A stretch of DNA of 36,289 nt from Deltaproteobacteria bacterium (GTDB lineage Bacteria > Bdellovibrionota > FAC87 > UBA2466). Numbering within the stretch: the stretch's first letter is position 1; the number at the start of each line of letters is the position of its first letter. Shown here piece after piece: positions 8,263 to 15,619 of the stretch. The notes beneath the pieces are model-generated. The model was given only the letters and a program-made list of their open reading frames with translations, was not told the origin of the DNA and did not search any database. The stretch spans positions 1 to 36,289 of the forward strand of contig OMIX01000018.1 in the NCBI GenBank assembly GCA_900299195.1, in the 5' to 3' direction. The position numbers and the translations under genes are program-made.

Positions 8263-9306
8263 TTGAAAACAGGAAGAGGCTTTGCCAGTGATAACAATTC
8301 TGGAATTTTGCCAGAAATTCTAAAAGCGATTTCGGAAGCTAATGTCAAACATGCTGCGGCTTACGGCGAGGATCCTTGGACTCGAAAAGCCGAGGAAGCT
8401 TTTGAACATTATTTTGGAGATGGGATTGCTGTTTATTTTGTTTTTAATGGAACCGCTGCTAATGTTTTATCCTTAGCTTCTTGTACTCAATCTTATGAGG
8501 CTGTGCTTTGTTCGGAAATGGCACATATTTATGAAGATGAGTGTGGAGCTCCCGAATTTATTACGGGTTGTAAACTGATTCCAGTTGAGCCCATACAGGG
8601 AAAGCTGACGCCTGAAAAATTGCTGCCCAAAATTAAAGGGACAGGAAATCAGCACCATGTTCAACCCAAGGTGATTTCGATTTCTCAAAGTACGGAATTT
8701 GGGACCGTCTATGAGCCCGCCGAGCTTTTAGCTTTATCTCGGATCGCAAAGGAGAATGGTTTGTATTTTCATATGGATGGCGCACGAATTTCTAATGCAG
8801 CCGTTTCATTAGGCTTGACCTTTAGAGAGTTCACGAGAGAGGTGGGGGTAGACGTTTTATCTTTCGGAGGGACTAAGGCGGGGCTTCTTGGAGCTGAAGC
8901 CGTAGTTTTTTTTAATGAGCATCTGGCAAACCATTTTAAATTTCGAAGAAAACAATCAATGCAGTTAGCTTCGAAAATGCGATTTGTTTCGGTTCAGCTG
9001 GAGGCTTTCTTAACTCAAGAACTATGGTTAAAAAGCGCACAACACTCGAACCAGATGGCTAAATATTTGAAGGAAAAAATTAGATCTATGAAAAAACTGG
9101 AAATTGCTTATCCAGTCGATGCTAACGGAGTTTTTGCTTGGGTTCCCAAGAGTATATTAGCCTCTTTGCAGGAGCAGTTCCCGTTCTATGTGTGGCAAAA
9201 CGGTGAAGAAAAAGATTTGGTCAGGTGGATGATGTCGTTTGATACGACTCAGGAAGATATTGATAGTTTCTGTCAACTTTTAGAGTCTAAACTGGTTTCC
9301 GCTTAA
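8263..9306 (+). CDS. Low-specificity L-threonine aldolase-like PLP enzyme
   Basis: The product is a fold-type I PLP enzyme of the beta-eliminating lyase/threonine aldolase family, 347 residues as expected. It opens with the diagnostic FASDNNSGILPEIL segment. The PLP-binding lysine is K205 in SFGGTKAG, and D172 in HMDGAR should contact the pyridine nitrogen. Members cleave L-threonine or L-allo-threonine to glycine and acetaldehyde. The upstream gene encodes an aldehyde-reducing dehydrogenase 19 bases away, so the pair could make glycine while reducing the released acetaldehyde; that link is inference. The start is a TTG with GAGGT about 8 bases upstream; no better ATG exists near the conserved N-terminus. 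The 3' end overlaps the convergent methyltransferase gene by 20 bases. Confidence 0.9.
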   Translation: MKTGRGFASDNNSGILPEILKAISEANVKHAAAYGEDPWTRKAEEAFEHYFGDGIAVYFVFNGTAANVLSLASCTQSYEAVLCSEMAHIYEDECGAPEFITGCKLIPVEPIQGKLTPEKLLPKIKGTGNQHHVQPKVISISQSTEFGTVYEPAELLALSRIAKENGLYFHMDGARISNAAVSLGLTFREFTREVGVDVLSFGGTKAGLLGAEAVVFFNEHLANHFKFRRKQSMQLASKMRFVSVQLEAFLTQELWLKSAQHSNQMAKYLKEKIRSMKKLEIAYPVDANGVFAWVPKSILASLQEQFPFYVWQNGEEKDLVRWMMSFDTTQEDIDSFCQLLESKLVSA

Positions 9307-10738
9307 GACAGTAAAGAGTTCGAGTTTTGCAGGGCAGTGTTTCTTTAGTGGCTATCTGAAAATAAGGTGAGCATTGGGATTCAAAAAACTGAGTCGTTAG
9401 GTGTTTGTAGTCTCGTCCCTTAGCTAGATGTTGAAACATGGGGTCTGAGGTTTCGACCCATTCTAAAATCACATATTCGGAACTTAATCGATGAGCTAGT
9501 TTAATGATATGGGGAAGGAGGATACTCTCTGTGGTGAGTAAGTGGTGAATCACAGCTAGCATCAAGACACAATCGAACTTTCCCTCGGCTCGACTTAGGA
9601 AAGATTCATGTTCCTCGTTGTTCCATCCGGAGGCAGGAGAGGGATTAGCTAGGTCAATGATGAGAGGTAAGATCGAGGGATGCGTTTTTCGGCAGGATTC
9701 CCAGGTTTTCGAAATGAGCTCAGTTTCTGAATCAATGGCAACAACCGATCGGCCCAATGCCGCAGCTAATCTCGAGAAATGACCGTTATTACAACCCACA
9801 TCTAAAACGTTCAGTTGAGAAAATTCAGATAGCCATTTTTTTACGAGGATCTCTTTAGCGGCAAAACTCTCTTTACTGTAGGGGCTTTCATTACCCATGT
9901 AATGTTTGAATTGGGTTCGGTGGTGATGGTGATCAAAACTTAAATTAGAGATTGATTTTTTTGCGGATCTTAGAAGAAACTTTAGTGTGAATTGGGCTTT
10001 TTCAGGATCCATAAGCTTTTGCATTTCTGGACAATACCCCAATTTCTTATCACTCCAGTTTTCTAGCAGTGCAGGTAAAGTTATTTTTGAAAATAAAGCG
10101 GGATGAAGTTTTTTCAACAAAGGAGCAAATTCGAATACTGCGGACGCAGTCAAACCCTCACGGGAGAGTAAAAAGGTGTTTTTCAGTGGAATACCCAAAT
10201 GCTGGTAGGCGAGCAAAGGATTGAGGAATGTTTTAGAAAATTGAGAGTAAGCGACCCAAAGGCTATTTCTTGGATCTCTAGCCTCTACAGAGAGCAAGTC
10301 GACAAAAATGGGGTTGCAACCTGAAAAAAGGACGTTGAAAGGAGTTGCATCTTTGAGGCCCAGATTTTCGTTGGCCAATTGTTCTGCCAAATCTAAAGTT
10401 AACACTCCTGCGGTCTGGAGCATTTCCGGAGCCCACTCATAGGGGTAACTGACGAAGGGAATTTTTTCATGGCCTAAATAAAAATCACCCGTTGAATTAG
10501 AGAAAACGTGGGGAAATTCCTGGAACAAACGTTCGATATCGACATCATTCATTTCCCAACTTCGCACGAACGAGCCGGCATTCACGAATTTTTGTAAAGT
10601 CGGAGATTTTTTTATTTTTTCCCAAGAGGATTTGCTCTGGGCATGGACTTGACGAATGAGATGGGATTCGATGTTAAAAAGCGAACCATCGGGATCCCTA
10701 AGAGACAAGGATCTCAATTCGGGGTGAGATGTTTCCAT
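9287..10738 (-). CDS. Two-domain SAM-dependent methyltransferase (NoeA-like architecture)
   Basis: The 483-residue cytosolic product has two parts. Residues 305-480 form a class I methyltransferase with motif I VLDVGCNNGH (311-320), an acidic motif II around AIDSE, and AVIHHLL in the post-I region. Residues 1-200 carry LKDATPFNVLF followed by FVDLLS (D130, N135, D147), which resembles the catalytic loop and metal-binding aspartate of kinase/aminoglycoside-phosphotransferase folds. I recall this pairing in NoeA-type nodulation methyltransferases. The acceptor is unknown; polysaccharide or a small metabolite is possible. A small membrane protein gene lies 13 bases upstream on the same strand, probably in the same operon. 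Methylation is likely; the kinase-like reading of the N-terminus is inference. Confidence 0.82.
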   Translation of the reverse strand: METSHPELRSLSLRDPDGSLFNIESHLIRQVHAQSKSSWEKIKKSPTLQKFVNAGSFVRSWEMNDVDIERLFQEFPHVFSNSTGDFYLGHEKIPFVSYPYEWAPEMLQTAGVLTLDLAEQLANENLGLKDATPFNVLFSGCNPIFVDLLSVEARDPRNSLWVAYSQFSKTFLNPLLAYQHLGIPLKNTFLLSREGLTASAVFEFAPLLKKLHPALFSKITLPALLENWSDKKLGYCPEMQKLMDPEKAQFTLKFLLRSAKKSISNLSFDHHHHRTQFKHYMGNESPYSKESFAAKEILVKKWLSEFSQLNVLDVGCNNGHFSRLAAALGRSVVAIDSETELISKTWESCRKTHPSILPLIIDLANPSPASGWNNEEHESFLSRAEGKFDCVLMLAVIHHLLTTESILLPHIIKLAHRLSSEYVILEWVETSDPMFQHLAKGRDYKHLTTQFFESQCSPYFQIATKETLPCKTRTLYCLKRKPV

Positions 10739-10751
10739 GTGAAATCAAATT

Positions 10752-10973
10752 TCAATGACTAGAAGAGTCAGAGTGTTTTTCTTTACCGAAAATGGCTCGA
10801 ACTCCAAACCAGATTCTTTTAGCAAAAAATAATAGTCCCACGATGGCCCCTAAGAGGACCTGCCACAAAATATAACCCGAGCTGGGATTAATATAGCCGA
10901 AGCTGTCTTCGCAAATGACGCAAAGAAGTAATAATGTGAGAGTGAATTCGAAAGAAAATTTCAGAGATTTCAT
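10752..10973 (-). CDS. Small membrane protein of the YI(D/N)P-(G/S)-SGY type
   Basis: The 73-residue protein has an N-terminal hydrophobic signal or membrane segment (about 6-24), then YINPSSGYILW and a second membrane helix (about 36-53) ending in a basic KRIWFGVR stretch and a charged tail. It matches a recurring small-protein type with a YIDPGTGS-like string before a single helix, often found near transferase genes. GAGG lies five bases before the ATG. It sits just upstream of the two-domain methyltransferase and probably shares its transcript; I infer a membrane partner or anchor role. No catalytic residues are evident. Confidence 0.75.
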   Translation of the reverse strand: MKSLKFSFEFTLTLLLLCVICEDSFGYINPSSGYILWQVLLGAIVGLLFFAKRIWFGVRAIFGKEKHSDSSSH

Positions 10974-11061
10974 AAGGTCCTCGGATAGTGATTTATAAAG
11001 TTTACCATCAAACCGATAAGATACAGAGTTCCAAAACGTATTTTTTATTTCGGAGATAGTG

Positions 11062-12111
11062 ATGAAACGCTCAAAAGTGGAATGGGTTTTTATCTGTCTG
11101 TTTGTTCCTTCCGTAATTGGTTTTTATGCCATTTATAAATATCCTGAATTCCTTTTAGGATCGGGCGTTGACACGCGGTTATTAGGAAAGAACTTATCTT
11201 TTTGGTATGCAGCGTTGTATACCGCTGTAGTTTGTAGCATTGCTGGAAAAGTGATTCTAAAAAATAAAAATAGTTATTCGTTTAAGGCCAACATTACTCA
11301 ACCACTAAGTTCCTACCAGAGAAAGAAGTTTACCAGTATTTTTCTAGTCCAGTTGGTTGGATTTTTCCTTATACCTTATGTGATTTCTCCTATCATGGCC
11401 GGCAAAAGTTTTTGGCAAGATGAACTGATTTATTCTTCAAAAGCGGCCCATGTTTATCTTTATCCAGGATTTAAAAGTTGGGGGATGGCCATTTATCTTT
11501 TCGTTGTGATTCCAGTTTTTGTTTGGTTCTTTGGAAAGCGCTATTGTTCTTGGATCTGTTCCTGCGGAAATTTGGCCGAGACTGTAGGAGTGACCGTTTG
11601 GGGTAAAAAATGGGTAAAAGAGGGAACTCCCCGAGGAGACGCTGCGAATAAAAACCACAAGATTCAATTGGCAGTGATGGCCTTTGCCATTTTTTTCGGA
11701 GTTCTCTTGCTGGTTGATTCGATGAAGGTAGTTGCTATGCCCGGACTTCTGCAAAAAATTCAAGCGATCCAAGATTTCTTTGTCGATTTTATGTTTGGCT
11801 CTGTGATCGGTGTTGCAGCCTATCCTTTTTGGGGCACTCGAATTTGGTGCCGATATGGTTGTCCTTTAGCTAAGTTTATGGAGTTGTCGGGAAGGGTATC
11901 TAAATCTAAATTCCAAGTGGCTGCGAATGAAAAATGCACAGGCATTGGTCTTTGTACTCAGGCTTGCCCAATGGGAATTGATGTGGCTTCATTTGCTCAC
12001 GTTAATAAAAAACCTACGCTAGGAAGTTTTGGCCTACAAAATACCGTCTGTATCGGATGTGGGGGATGTATTGATGTGTGTCCTACCAAAGCGTTGAGTT
12101 TTAAAAAGTAA
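11062..12111 (+). CDS. Membrane-bound 4Fe-4S polyferredoxin (NapH/CcoG-like)
   Basis: The 349-residue integral membrane protein has about five hydrophobic segments and four cysteine groups. C162, C166 and C168, and C263 with C267-P, are the conserved membrane-face motifs of the NapH/NosR/CcoG group. A C-terminal double-cluster ferredoxin follows: C292, C298, C302-P and C330, C333, C336, C340-P. Such proteins pass electrons at the cytoplasmic membrane to reductases or metal-handling systems; the partner is not encoded nearby. The GTG at 11059 is possible, but the ATG at 11062 is better spaced from GGAG. Its last 54 coding bases are duplicated exactly at 15532-15585, so this 3' end may have served as an insertion site. 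The protein itself is complete. Confidence 0.9.
   Translation: MKRSKVEWVFICLFVPSVIGFYAIYKYPEFLLGSGVDTRLLGKNLSFWYAALYTAVVCSIAGKVILKNKNSYSFKANITQPLSSYQRKKFTSIFLVQLVGFFLIPYVISPIMAGKSFWQDELIYSSKAAHVYLYPGFKSWGMAIYLFVVIPVFVWFFGKRYCSWICSCGNLAETVGVTVWGKKWVKEGTPRGDAANKNHKIQLAVMAFAIFFGVLLLVDSMKVVAMPGLLQKIQAIQDFFVDFMFGSVIGVAAYPFWGTRIWCRYGCPLAKFMELSGRVSKSKFQVAANEKCTGIGLCTQACPMGIDVASFAHVNKKPTLGSFGLQNTVCIGCGGCIDVCPTKALSFKK
12056..12109 (+). repeat. 54-bp direct repeat, left copy (3' end of the ferredoxin gene)
   Basis: These bases encode the last cysteine cluster and C-terminus of the polyferredoxin up to the first base of its stop codon. They are identical at all 54 positions, in the same orientation, to 15532-15585. 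I read this as the attL-like end of an inserted segment, because the gene is intact here. Confidence 0.95.
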
Positions 12112-12134
12112 GAACAGAATTTTCTCTCCTTACT
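12107..12134 (+). terminator. Weak hairpin after the ferredoxin gene, related to the one at 15583
   Basis: AGTAAG (12107-12112) can pair with CTTACT (12129-12134). This 28-base block aligns without gaps to 15583-15610, 20 positions being the same. One difference is compensatory: the fourth and twenty-fifth bases are A and T here, G and C there. No strong T-run follows, so termination would be weak. Confidence 0.4.
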
Positions 12135-12348
12135 GTAGTGTTTAAATCTTTTTATTCCTTAAAGGCTTTTAACTTGAGTTTGTAAGAATTTGAATTTTTG
12201 CAGGTTACTTTAAACTTGGCGAATTACTTGATGTTTTTTTAACAATTTAAGAACACGGAGACCCTAAGTATTAATAACTTACCTAAGCTTCAGTCCTAAA
12301 CACAAATTCTTTGCCATTTAGTGGAATTGAAATTATCGTTCCTATCCT

Positions 12349-13545
12349 ATGCTACAAAGACTTCCCCAAGGGAAACTCTGGAAAAGTTTACTTTTTCTTC
12401 AAGTCCTTATTGTCCTTGGAATCACAATAAAAACGATGTTGGGCGGTCCACCGGGTCACTATGCCATCTTCACTACTGCAGGAAAATATCTGCTCCAGGG
12501 TAAAAATCCATATGGAGTTGAATGGGGATTTGGCGGCCTTTGGTTTTACAGTCCTTTGTGCGGGTGGTTTTTTGGCCTGTTATCTCTCATGCCATTCAAG
12601 GTAGGGCTTTTAATTTTTAATCTAGGAAGCCACCTACTTATTCTTGAGGGGGTTCGAAGGTTTCTAAAGCTGTTTCCTGACATCAACAAACCAAATGCTT
12701 TTTTGTCCCTGTTAGTAGTTCTTTCAACTGGCGAGCTGATTGGTGCTTATCAAAGCATTAAAATCGAAATGGCAATGATTGGTATTTTACTGATAGTAAC
12801 GGAACAAGTATCAGTTCGTCCTATTCTTGCGGCTAGCCTAGCTGCACTGATAGTGAACTTTAAATGGTTTCCAGCTGCTCCTGTAGGGCTTCTTGCGATA
12901 GCAAGTTTACGGCATCGGAAGTTTAAATTTCCACTCGCCCTGCCTATCTTTTTTCTTTTCTTTTTCTTGCTGCCAGTTTTTATCTATGGATGGTCTTTTG
13001 CATTGGAGTTATATCGCACTCAGCATGTAACATTGGATAGATTTGTCAGTCAAGTTTATGGAGACTTCCCTAGTGTATTTGGAATGGTTATACATACTTT
13101 CAACATCATGCTCTCACCAGTTATTGTCGCAATAGTAATGGGGCTTGTTGCTATTATTCTTGCTGGGTTCGTGGTCTTTGCTCCCTATCAATGGGATTTG
13201 CTTTCCGTTATTTCGATAAGTTTAGGCTCGCTCTATGTTGTGAATTTCAACCTTCTTAGCCAGTTCAATGCTTATGCGATTGCAACGCCAGCCCTTGCCT
13301 ATACACTTTTCCTCTGCTTTTCTGAAAACAAATGGAAGCGGTATCTATCAATCTTGGGGGTTGCAGCGTATTGGATGACTGTATCTATGTTTTATTCTGA
13401 TTTGGTTCCCCTTTCCTTTCGCGATTTTTGTCGAGAAATACGGATCAAACCCTTGGGAAGCCTTATACTTTTGACTCTCCTCCTTGGTTTGGTTGGATAC
13501 GATATCGTTCACCGGCAGATATCAGATAGTGATGTAAAAGCCTGA
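12349..13545 (+). CDS. GT87 (DUF2029)-like polyprenyl-phosphate-sugar glycosyltransferase
   Basis: The 398-residue polytopic membrane protein has roughly ten hydrophobic segments. After the first helix comes GKYLLQGKNPYG and then LWFYSPL, the pattern of GT-C family GT87/DUF2029 enzymes, in which a periplasm-facing loop precedes a G-x-NPY and a YxP motif. Those enzymes transfer mannose or related sugars from a polyprenyl-phosphate donor to envelope glycans. NFKWFP (about 168-173) also fits. The ATG at 12349 gives a start just before the first helix; no clear ribosome binding site is seen. It is the only + strand gene in the repeat-bounded segment, so acquisition with that island is likely. Sugar and acceptor are unknown. 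Confidence 0.72.
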   Translation: MLQRLPQGKLWKSLLFLQVLIVLGITIKTMLGGPPGHYAIFTTAGKYLLQGKNPYGVEWGFGGLWFYSPLCGWFFGLLSLMPFKVGLLIFNLGSHLLILEGVRRFLKLFPDINKPNAFLSLLVVLSTGELIGAYQSIKIEMAMIGILLIVTEQVSVRPILAASLAALIVNFKWFPAAPVGLLAIASLRHRKFKFPLALPIFFLFFFLLPVFIYGWSFALELYRTQHVTLDRFVSQVYGDFPSVFGMVIHTFNIMLSPVIVAIVMGLVAIILAGFVVFAPYQWDLLSVISISLGSLYVVNFNLLSQFNAYAIATPALAYTLFLCFSENKWKRYLSILGVAAYWMTVSMFYSDLVPLSFRDFCREIRIKPLGSLILLTLLLGLVGYDIVHRQISDSDVKA

Positions 13546-13700
13546 GATTTGGCTTGAAGATTAAACCGTGGCCCCCTCCCATTTCGTCTTTGGGTTTTGA
13601 AACTGCGCAACACAGCTGGTTGGATAGTTTTGTTTGCTATCATTTTAGTTACGGTCTTAATACTCCTGCAAGAAATGGGGCTTTGTGACGCTTATTCTTT

Positions 13701-14573
13701 TCATCTATCAAACACAAAAAGAACAGCTAAATCAGAGGAAGGTTGAAAATTATTTTTAATTGATTGAAACTTCGTGCTCGAAACCTTCTTTAAATCATCC
13801 CAACAAAGGGAAACCAATGTAGTAGGAGATGATTTGACTATATTTAATTCAAAAGTTTCAATGGGTCCTGCCCAATTATTAGCTGTTCTTAGAATGTAAG
13901 CAAATCTACCGAATGAGTTAAAGTGCATATAATCATTCAAAGTAGTGTAATTACTGCCGGGTAATTTTGTTGTTAGTTTGTTTTTTAGCTTCTCAAAAGA
14001 CTTCAGAAAAGTGGAATCGACACAATAAGTGAGTTTATCTTCGATTGAGAGCCCACTATGATTTCCGAAAGCGATATCTTGCGGTGAGTGCCCCCAACCA
14101 GTTCCGAGAGAAGTCCTGTATTTATGAGTAACTTTAACATTTTTACCAGGAGGAAATGTTTGTTCCCAAACGTAATTAACTTGGAGTTGATACTCTTGGT
14201 GTGATTGAGCATAAAACTTTTTTTTTGTTAAAATTTTCGGAGTTACCGGTTTGTCATCGACTTTTACTTCAAAATGAATTGGATCTTTACCTTGCATCCA
14301 ATCTTCTATTCGACCATCGATAGCATAGGGCAACTCAGATTGAAGTTCTGGAAGGGGCCACGATACCGTGTCAGTGATAGGCTTTTGTTGACGATTTCTG
14401 AATACATATTCAACTTCTACCTCTTTTTCAGAAATCGTTAATTTCTCTGATACCATAGAAACTTGATCAGTTTTTTTAAAACGGATGTTTCCTCCCTCAA
14501 CCCGTGCCAAAGAATCATTGGCTGAAGCAGATTGAAAAACAACGATAAGACAAACAAACAAAAATGTAGGCAT
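13701..14573 (-). CDS. Exported DUF4424-like protein
   Basis: The 290-residue product has a signal peptide (about 1-18), then NDSLARVEGGNIRFKK and a SEKLTISEKEVEVEYVF stretch followed by VSWPLPEL. This order (NDS, GG-x-x-F, E-x-L-x-IS, and a PLPE turn) matches my recollection of DUF4424 exported proteins, whose function is not established. The rest is probably beta-rich (KVTHKYRTSLG, FELNIVKSSP). It ends without an obvious anchor. It lies 25 bases downstream of the leucine-rich-repeat-like gene, so the two probably form an operon inside the repeat-bounded segment. The family call is moderate; the gene call is firm. Confidence 0.68.
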   Translation of the reverse strand: MPTFLFVCLIVVFQSASANDSLARVEGGNIRFKKTDQVSMVSEKLTISEKEVEVEYVFRNRQQKPITDTVSWPLPELQSELPYAIDGRIEDWMQGKDPIHFEVKVDDKPVTPKILTKKKFYAQSHQEYQLQVNYVWEQTFPPGKNVKVTHKYRTSLGTGWGHSPQDIAFGNHSGLSIEDKLTYCVDSTFLKSFEKLKNKLTTKLPGSNYTTLNDYMHFNSFGRFAYILRTANNWAGPIETFELNIVKSSPTTLVSLCWDDLKKVSSTKFQSIKNNFQPSSDLAVLFVFDR

Positions 14574-14598
14574 GAAGTAAGTTTAAGTTAAAGCAATT

Positions 14599-15372
14599 CT
14601 AGAATCGATAGAAAAAAGTGTAGCCCCAAGGACCAATCACATCCCAGTAACGGTAGTATTCGTAGGGATACCAATCGTAGTAACTTTTGATAAAACCGTA
14701 GTAATCAAAGTAGGTAGGGTGACCAGTGGGTCGGACCGGAGTTGAATTCAACATTCCTCGCATCAAACTTATTTTAAAAAGTCTCATTTGTTCTTGAGAC
14801 TTTCTCATCAGCTCATACTCTTCATTCCCCATTTTTCTAGTAACTTTTTTAAGGTTAGCTTCGCTGATGGGATTAAGAATTGGGTTCTTCTCGATGCGAA
14901 TAGAAGCAATGTCAAAAAGTTTCTCCGCAAACACAAACTCTAAATTTATACAGTTAGCCAGAATCAGTCTACCCACTCTTCTCAATTCGGGAAAATTTAA
15001 AAACTCCATCTGCTGTTCTTGAAAAACGAGTCGAGAAGTTACAGTTTCTAGTTTGGGAAATTCAGCCACTTTGAGGTCTGAACCCGTTAAATAGATATCC
15101 CGTGCAGCCTCAAGAGCAGGGAAGGCCACGGCCTCCAGGGACCTAGAATCGACATTAATTATCCCAACACTTTTTAATTTGGGAAAAGTAGCCTCTTTAG
15201 CATCATCAATAAAAACGGCCAGACTCTGCCTAATTTCGCAAACATCTTTCATCCTCTCTAGTTGAGTGATGCTATCAATTCGAGCAAACTCAATGGATCG
15301 GCAAGGCTGCTCAATCGCTATCCCCATTCCAGATAACAGTGAAAAAAATACAATTCCTATAAACTTAATCAT
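14599..15372 (-). CDS. Exported leucine-rich-repeat-like protein with an aromatic-rich tail
   Basis: The 257-residue protein has a signal peptide (1-20). Residues about 30-165 form degenerate leucine-rich or receptor-L-like repeats marked by FPKL, FPAL, FPKL and FPEL at roughly 22- to 25-residue intervals. The last 37 residues (221-257) contain 20 aromatic residues (Tyr, Trp, Phe), a striking composition. A GGGGG stretch precedes the ATG as ribosome binding site. The DUF4424-like gene follows 25 bases later. I infer a surface or periplasmic binding protein; the tail might insert in or lie on a membrane, or bind carbohydrate. Nothing catalytic is visible. Confidence 0.7.
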   Translation of the reverse strand: MIKFIGIVFFSLLSGMGIAIEQPCRSIEFARIDSITQLERMKDVCEIRQSLAVFIDDAKEATFPKLKSVGIINVDSRSLEAVAFPALEAARDIYLTGSDLKVAEFPKLETVTSRLVFQEQQMEFLNFPELRRVGRLILANCINLEFVFAEKLFDIASIRIEKNPILNPISEANLKKVTRKMGNEEYELMRKSQEQMRLFKISLMRGMLNSTPVRPTGHPTYFDYYGFIKSYYDWYPYEYYRYWDVIGPWGYTFFYRF

Positions 15373-15531
15373 ACTGGCCCCCAGATAGTGCAGCGCATTT
15401 TATAAACAACCTCAAAAAACTCAATCCTTTTTCCGCACTTCCTATAACTTTTAAATCGAATGAGACATCAGACAGGCAACCTATCGTCTTCATTTGACTT
15501 TTCAATTTTGAGCCATTTCTTGGTTGTCGAA

Positions 15532-15585
15532 GATGTGGGGGATGTATTGATGTGTGTCCTACCAAAGCGTTGAGTTTTAAAAAGT
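15532..15585 (+). repeat. 54-bp direct repeat, right copy (orphan ferredoxin 3' fragment)
   Basis: This exact copy of 12056-12109 would encode CGGCIDVCPTKALSFKK followed by TGA. It has no upstream ferredoxin sequence and is not a gene. It runs into the left arm of the strong terminator at 15581-15612, suggesting that this terminator once followed the ferredoxin gene directly. I read it as the attR-like end of the inserted segment. Confidence 0.95.
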
Positions 15586-15612
15586 GAGGAGAGAAAGCTC
15601 CCTCCTCACTTT
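15581..15612. terminator. Strong bidirectional hairpin terminator
   Basis: A perfect 11-bp stem pairs AAAGTGAGGAG (15581-15591) with CTCCTCACTTT (15602-15612) around a 10-base loop. On the minus strand, five T in a row cover the end of the stem and what follows, so it should end the cysteine peptidase transcript, whose stop codon is 8 bases away. On the plus strand a T/A-rich stretch follows. Confidence 0.85.
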
Positions 15613-15619
15613 ATTTATT

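Larger units (their letters stand above)
12056..15585. mobile_element. Candidate inserted island flanked by 54-bp direct repeats
   Basis: A 3476-base offset separates two perfect copies of the ferredoxin 3' end. The segment between them carries a glycosyltransferase gene on + and two exported-protein genes on -, none related to the flanking ferredoxin or peptidase. The right copy is a bare gene fragment followed by a strong terminator; the left copy completes an intact gene and is followed by a diverged version of that terminator. Integrative elements that target gene 3' ends leave this pattern. No integrase, transposase or terminal inverted repeat is visible, so it could instead be a decayed or cargo-only element, or the product of recombination with related DNA. 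Confidence 0.5.

Noticed and set aside
11437-11772. 111-codon open frame antisense to the ferredoxin gene
   Set aside because: It is opposite a well-conserved membrane and cysteine-motif region; no start signal or recognisable product.
15532-15588. A second ferredoxin gene
   Set aside because: Only the last 17 codons are present, with no upstream coding sequence; it is a repeat copy, not a gene.
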